64,000 bases of DNA, taken from an uncultured Eubacterium sp. GTDB lineage: Bacteria > Bacillota > Clostridia > Lachnospirales > CAG-274. Every line of letters starts with the position of its first letter. Positions within the stretch are counted from its first letter, which is position 1. The notes under the pieces are model-generated. The model made no database searches, was not told the DNA's origin, and worked only from the letters and a program-made list of their open reading frames with translations. The DNA lies in NCBI GenBank assembly GCA_900551755.1, contig URXK01000005.1, forward strand, positions 1 to 64,000, written 5' to 3'. The position numbers were made by a program, and so were the translations under genes. This document shows positions 60,963 through 64,000 of the stretch, piece after piece.

Positions 60963-61345
60963 CGACCGCTGGTCGCCCCTACAATTTGCCTGTTCATAAA
61001 AATTAAAATTACAATTTATCTGTAATAAGTAATATTGGAAACCCTTCCGACAACCTGCGGTTGCCACCTTCCCTATAAGGGACGGTAAATGGTGTATACC
61101 TACAAATAATTTATAGACAAAAGTACAATTAACCTATTCATAAGTATATGTAATTAATGAAGTTATCGTCATTTGTAGGGGCGAACAGATTGCATCGAAA
61201 GATTTATCGGCAAATCCAAAGGATTTGTTTTTGCGTAGCAAAAATGCTGATGTTCGCCCGCAGGTAATTAAACGAACAACTAAAAATAAACCATTTAGCT
61301 CCACTCATAGGGGAGCTGTCACGAAGTGACTGAGGGGGTTCTATT
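60963..61345. repeat. Composite cluster of dispersed repeat modules A, C, D and B (copy 3)
   Basis: Module A CGACCGCTGGTCG (60963-60975), module C (61036-61096, as at 31513), module D (61176-61255) and module B (61297-61342). D is bounded by GGGGCGAACA and TGTTCGCCC and contains AAATCC/GGATTT and TTTTTGC/GCAAAAA hairpins. At 0 kb and 28.1 kb A and B occur with only ~50 bp between, so C and D look inserted. The gap 60831-61500 shows no gene besides these. Confidence 0.75.
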
Positions 61346-61500
61346 TAAGTAATAACTAATAAGTAATAAATTTAAAGAAATTTCAAGAATTAATAAGACT
61401 GTTTAATTAATTTATGTAAAAGTGGGCAAAACCCACTTTCATATTGTCAGAGCTTATAGTTTAGCAAAAGGTACTATTTCCCTTGACAATAAAAGCAAAC

Positions 61501-61659
61501 TTACATATACTCAAAGGAAAGACATTCTGTTTCGCAACAATCCTTTGCACAGTTACAGTCCTTGCCGACTACAATGTCAGAAAGGGTACAGTATTCGGCT
61601 GATTTGTCGTGGTACTTGCAAGAATCAACTCTACATTTAATTGAGTTATTTACTGCCAT
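61501..61659 (-). CDS. DUF1540 domain small Cys-rich protein
   Basis: A 52-residue protein, MAVNNSIKCRVDSCKYHDKS onward, with eight Cys and the ending CLSFEYM. The pattern I-x-C-x-V-x2-C-x-Y ... YCTLSDIVVG ... C-SFE is that of DUF1540, common in spore-forming Clostridia and Bacilli, function unknown, probably metal-binding. TTGGAGGTGA lies just upstream of ATG. An overlapping opposite-strand frame at 61422-61640 has no ribosome binding site and is rejected. Divergent from the M19 gene. Confidence 0.85.
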   Translation of the reverse strand: MAVNNSIKCRVDSCKYHDKSAEYCTLSDIVVGKDCNCAKDCCETECLSFEYM

Positions 61660-61720
61660 TAAAATCACCTCCAATAATATATTACCCTTTATTAATCAAA
61701 TTATACGGAGTGAAATTTTT

Positions 61721-62617
61721 ATGTTTAAAATTTTTGATTGTCATTGTGACACACTTACAAAAGCTATGTGGTCAAAACAAAATCTTTACAAAAATAATTT
61801 ACACATAGATATTGAAAAATTAAATGTTTTTGAAAAAGCTATTCAAATTTTTGCTATTTGGCTTGATAAGCCTTATTTAGACAATGCTTATAACAATACC
61901 TTAAAGGCTATAGATTTTTTCAATTCTCAAGCCAATGAATATAAGGATTACATATCTAATGATATTAACAATAAAATAGGTGCTATACTTTCTGTTGAAG
62001 GTGGCGAAGCTATTGAAGGCAGTATTGAAAAGCTATTGACTCTTTATGAAAAGGGTATAAGATTAATGACACTTACTTGGAACTATAAAAATGAAATTGG
62101 CTGTGGTGCATTATCTGGTTTTGACGACGGCTTAAGTGATTTTGGCTTAGATGTTGTTAAAAAAATGAATGACTTAAATATGGTTATTGATGTTTCTCAC
62201 TTAAATGTTAAGGGATTTTGGGATGTTTATAACAAAAGCAATAAGCCTTTTATTGCAACTCATTCTAATAGCTATACTGTATGTAATCACCCTAGAAACT
62301 TAAATGATGACCAGCTTAAGGCTATTAGTGAAAGCAATTCAATGGTTGGTGTCAATTTGTATCCAGTTTTTGTTGATGGCAAAAAGGGTAGCCTTGACAA
62401 TATTATTAGGCATTTTGATTATATTATGAATATTGTAGGTGATAAAAATATTGGTATTGGTTGCGACTTTGACGGTATTAGTGTTTGCCCAGAGGATATA
62501 AGTGATGTAACTAAACTTGATATACTATATAACAGAGTAAATAAAGTGTGGGGCAAAGATGTGGCTGACAACATTTTCTACAATAATATGTTTAATTTTT
62601 TTAAGGATAAAATTTGA
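61721..62617 (+). CDS. Membrane-dipeptidase-type peptidase (M19 family)
   Basis: A 298-residue zinc dipeptidase of the renal dipeptidase family. Metal ligands: IFDCHCDTLTKAMW (His and Asp near residue 6), SVEGGEAIEG (bridging Glu), DVSHLNVKGFWDV and ATHSNSYTVCNHPRNLNDDQL (His ligands), and GIGCDFDGIS (Asp). It lacks a signal peptide, so it acts in the cytosol on dipeptides, possibly D-containing ones. ATG 61721 follows CGGAGTGA. Confidence 0.93.
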   Translation: MFKIFDCHCDTLTKAMWSKQNLYKNNLHIDIEKLNVFEKAIQIFAIWLDKPYLDNAYNNTLKAIDFFNSQANEYKDYISNDINNKIGAILSVEGGEAIEGSIEKLLTLYEKGIRLMTLTWNYKNEIGCGALSGFDDGLSDFGLDVVKKMNDLNMVIDVSHLNVKGFWDVYNKSNKPFIATHSNSYTVCNHPRNLNDDQLKAISESNSMVGVNLYPVFVDGKKGSLDNIIRHFDYIMNIVGDKNIGIGCDFDGISVCPEDISDVTKLDILYNRVNKVWGKDVADNIFYNNMFNFFKDKI

Positions 62618-62619
62618 TA

Positions 62620-62648
62620 TTGAAATATTTTGTCTAATGGTGTAAAAT
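62620..62648 (+). promoter_or_regulatory. Promoter of the aminotransferase gene
   Basis: TTGAAA (62620-62625), 17 bp, TAAAAT (62643-62648), 33 bp before the ATG. Confidence 0.55.
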
Positions 62649-62680
62649 TAAAATATATTGTGGAGAGAGGGGTTTTGTTT

Positions 62681-63874
62681 ATGAAGCTATCAAAAATTGC
62701 AGAAAAGGTAAGACCGTCCCAAACATTGTCTATATCAGCTCAAGCTAATATTAAAAAGGCAATGGGTATAGATGTTATTAATTTTAGTGCTGGTGAGCCT
62801 GATTTTAATACACCTGATAATGTTAAACAGGCTGCTATTGATGCCATTAATGAGGACTTTACAAGATACACTCCTTATGAGGGTATTTTAGAGCTAAGAG
62901 AGGCTGTTTCTGATGCTTTGGCTAAGCGTGGACTTAAGTATTCACCTGACCAAATTGTAGTTAGTAACGGTAGTAAGCACGCACTTAAAAATGCTTTTTC
63001 AGCTATTATTGACCCAGATGATGAAGTTATTGTGCCTGCACCTTATTGGAATAGCTATATTGATATTATTAATATGGTTTATGGCGTGCCAGTTGTTGTT
63101 GAAACTAAAAAAGAAAATGTGTTTAAAATAACTGTTGAAGAATTAAATCAGGCTTATACTGACAAAACTAAGGCAATTATTATAAATAGTCCTAACAATC
63201 CTACTGGTGTAATGTATACTAAGGAGGAACTTGAAAAAATAGCTGAATTTGCTGTTGAAAAGGATATTTATGTTATTTCTGACGAGGTTTATAGCTGTCT
63301 TGTTTATAGTAGAAAAACACCTCATATTAGTATAGCATCACTTAATGATGAAATATACAAAAGAACTATTGTTATAACTGGTTTATCTAAAAAATATGCT
63401 ATGACTGGTTGGAGAGTTGGTTTTTCAGCATCTAATATTGATGTAGCTAAGGCTATTGCTAATATTCAGTCTAATTCAACATCTAACATTAATTCTATTG
63501 CTCAGGTTGCTGCTATTGAGGCTCTTGACAATGGTGATGATGTGGCTAATGAAATGCTTGTTGAGTTTCAGCACAGGAGAGATTACATAGCACAAAGAGT
63601 GTCTGATATTCCTCTTATTAGTTGTATGTTGCCTAAGGGAGCTTTTTACCTTTTTGTTGATGTTTCTAAGCTCTTTGGCACAGTTGTTGACGGGGTAGAA
63701 ATTAAGTGTAGCGGTGATGTTGCTCAAATACTTATGGATAAATACAATGTGGCTGTTGTGGCATCTGATGCCTTTGGTTACAAGGATTATATAAGAATTT
63801 CTTACGCCACAAGTATGAGAGATATTGTTGAAGGAACACGAAGAATAGAAAAATTTGTTAAGGATAATTTTTAG
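62681..63874 (+). CDS. Aspartate-type pyridoxal-phosphate aminotransferase (class I)
   Basis: A 397-residue AspC-like transaminase of subgroup Ib. It has VINFSAGEPDFNTPDNVKQAA, YTPYEGILELREAVSDAL, VSNGSKHALKNAFSAII, NSPNNPTGVMY, SDEVYSCLVY and the Schiff-base Lys in VITGLSKKYAMTGWRVGF. It moves amino groups between aspartate (or another amino acid) and 2-oxoglutarate. ATG 62681 follows GAGAGGGG; an in-frame TTG/ATG further upstream lies within the promoter. Monocistronic as far as seen. Confidence 0.92.
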   Translation: MKLSKIAEKVRPSQTLSISAQANIKKAMGIDVINFSAGEPDFNTPDNVKQAAIDAINEDFTRYTPYEGILELREAVSDALAKRGLKYSPDQIVVSNGSKHALKNAFSAIIDPDDEVIVPAPYWNSYIDIINMVYGVPVVVETKKENVFKITVEELNQAYTDKTKAIIINSPNNPTGVMYTKEELEKIAEFAVEKDIYVISDEVYSCLVYSRKTPHISIASLNDEIYKRTIVITGLSKKYAMTGWRVGFSASNIDVAKAIANIQSNSTSNINSIAQVAAIEALDNGDDVANEMLVEFQHRRDYIAQRVSDIPLISCMLPKGAFYLFVDVSKLFGTVVDGVEIKCSGDVAQILMDKYNVAVVASDAFGYKDYIRISYATSMRDIVEGTRRIEKFVKDNF

Positions 63875-63904
63875 TAAAATTATATAAAAAAATTTCTTGT
63901 ATCG

Positions 63905-63933
63905 TTGACATAATGTTACAAGTGTGTTACAAT
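63905..63933 (+). promoter_or_regulatory. Promoter of the gene at the right edge
   Basis: TTGACA (63905-63910), 17 bp, TACAAT (63928-63933), about 48 bp before the next ATG. Confidence 0.7.
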
Positions 63934-63981
63934 GTTTGTAAGCGAATAAGCTTTTATTAAGAAAGGCAGGTTTATTAAAAA

Positions 63982-64000
63982 ATGAATGATGTTTTAAAGA
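63982..64000 (+). CDS. Start of a gene cut by the window edge
   Basis: Only MNDVLK is visible after a consensus promoter and a weak AAAGGCAGG ribosome binding site. The product cannot be identified from six codons; another reading frame starting at the ATG 4 bp later is also possible. Confidence 0.4.

Noticed and set aside
61422..61640. Plus-strand open frame of 72 codons
   Set aside because: It has no ribosome binding site, its translation shows no family pattern, and it is antisense to the better supported DUF1540 gene.

Overview
The window is AT-rich, densely coded, low-GC Firmicutes DNA, most likely from an anaerobic gut-type member of the Clostridia (Lachnospirales or a close relative). 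This rests on AGGAGG-type ribosome binding sites, sigma-A promoters with 17-bp spacers, a SpoVB-like flippase, a DUF1540 protein, MreB and Clostridia-like paralogue sets. No rRNA, tRNA, CRISPR array, prophage or transposase gene was seen. The one RNA gene is tmRNA (ssrA) at 32.3-32.7 kb, minus strand. All CDS starts were re-judged from ribosome binding sites.

Layout. 0.3-4.6 kb: ACT protein, UPF0210/PFL protein, PepD dipeptidase, AI-2E-type permease. 4.6-11 kb: a hexuronate locus with a divergent GntR/FCD regulator, tandem palindromic operators, a three-part TRAP importer, UxuA and UxuB. 11.1-14.8 kb: WecB, a PF06541 membrane protein, Xpt and a PfkB kinase. 14.75-15.06 kb: a gene-free cluster of hairpins bounded by direct repeats. 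15.1-17.5 kb: MgtE with a long structured leader, and an L,D-transpeptidase. 17.7-28 kb: an amino-acid ABC importer, a cytidylate-kinase-like protein, a PucR regulator, a class III aminotransferase, an iron alcohol dehydrogenase, two EamA permeases and a GldA-like dehydrogenase. A shared palindrome (TGTGCA-N2-TGCACA type) lies before both the importer and the aminotransferase. I read this as a candidate route that strips nitrogen from an imported amino compound, reduces the aldehyde and exports the alcohol; the substrate is unknown.

28.3-38.3 kb: TrpR-like repressor, PcrA, shikimate kinase, TfoX-N protein, tmRNA, SpoVB/MurJ-like flippase, UvrC, a low-complexity lipoprotein and MalQ. 38.3-44.4 kb: LysR with a divergent YczE-type membrane protein, a TetR-CMD-flavodoxin operon with a double operator, a ZIP transporter and a MATE exporter. 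44.5-51.6 kb: a heterodimeric ABC exporter with an attenuator-like leader, an isolated iolB, a stand-alone GltD-like reductase and a CobD/HisC-like aminotransferase. 51.8-56.6 kb: HlyC/CorC protein, MreB paralogue, and an ArsR plus His/Cys-rich P1B ATPase metal-efflux operon. 56.6-60.8 kb: a YtrA-type operon (GntR, ABC ATPase, two membrane proteins, lipoprotein). 60.9-61.4 kb: a cluster of short dispersed repeats related to copies at 0 kb, 28.1 kb and 31.5 kb. 61.5-64 kb: DUF1540 protein, M19 dipeptidase, class I aminotransferase and the start of one more gene.

The most unusual material is regulatory or non-coding: the hairpin cluster at 14.8 kb, the mgtE leader with mutually exclusive pairings, the shared operator of the 17.7-24.8 kb locus, leader hairpins before two transporter operons, the ArsR double operator, and a tandem duplication of the ZIP gene's 3' end.
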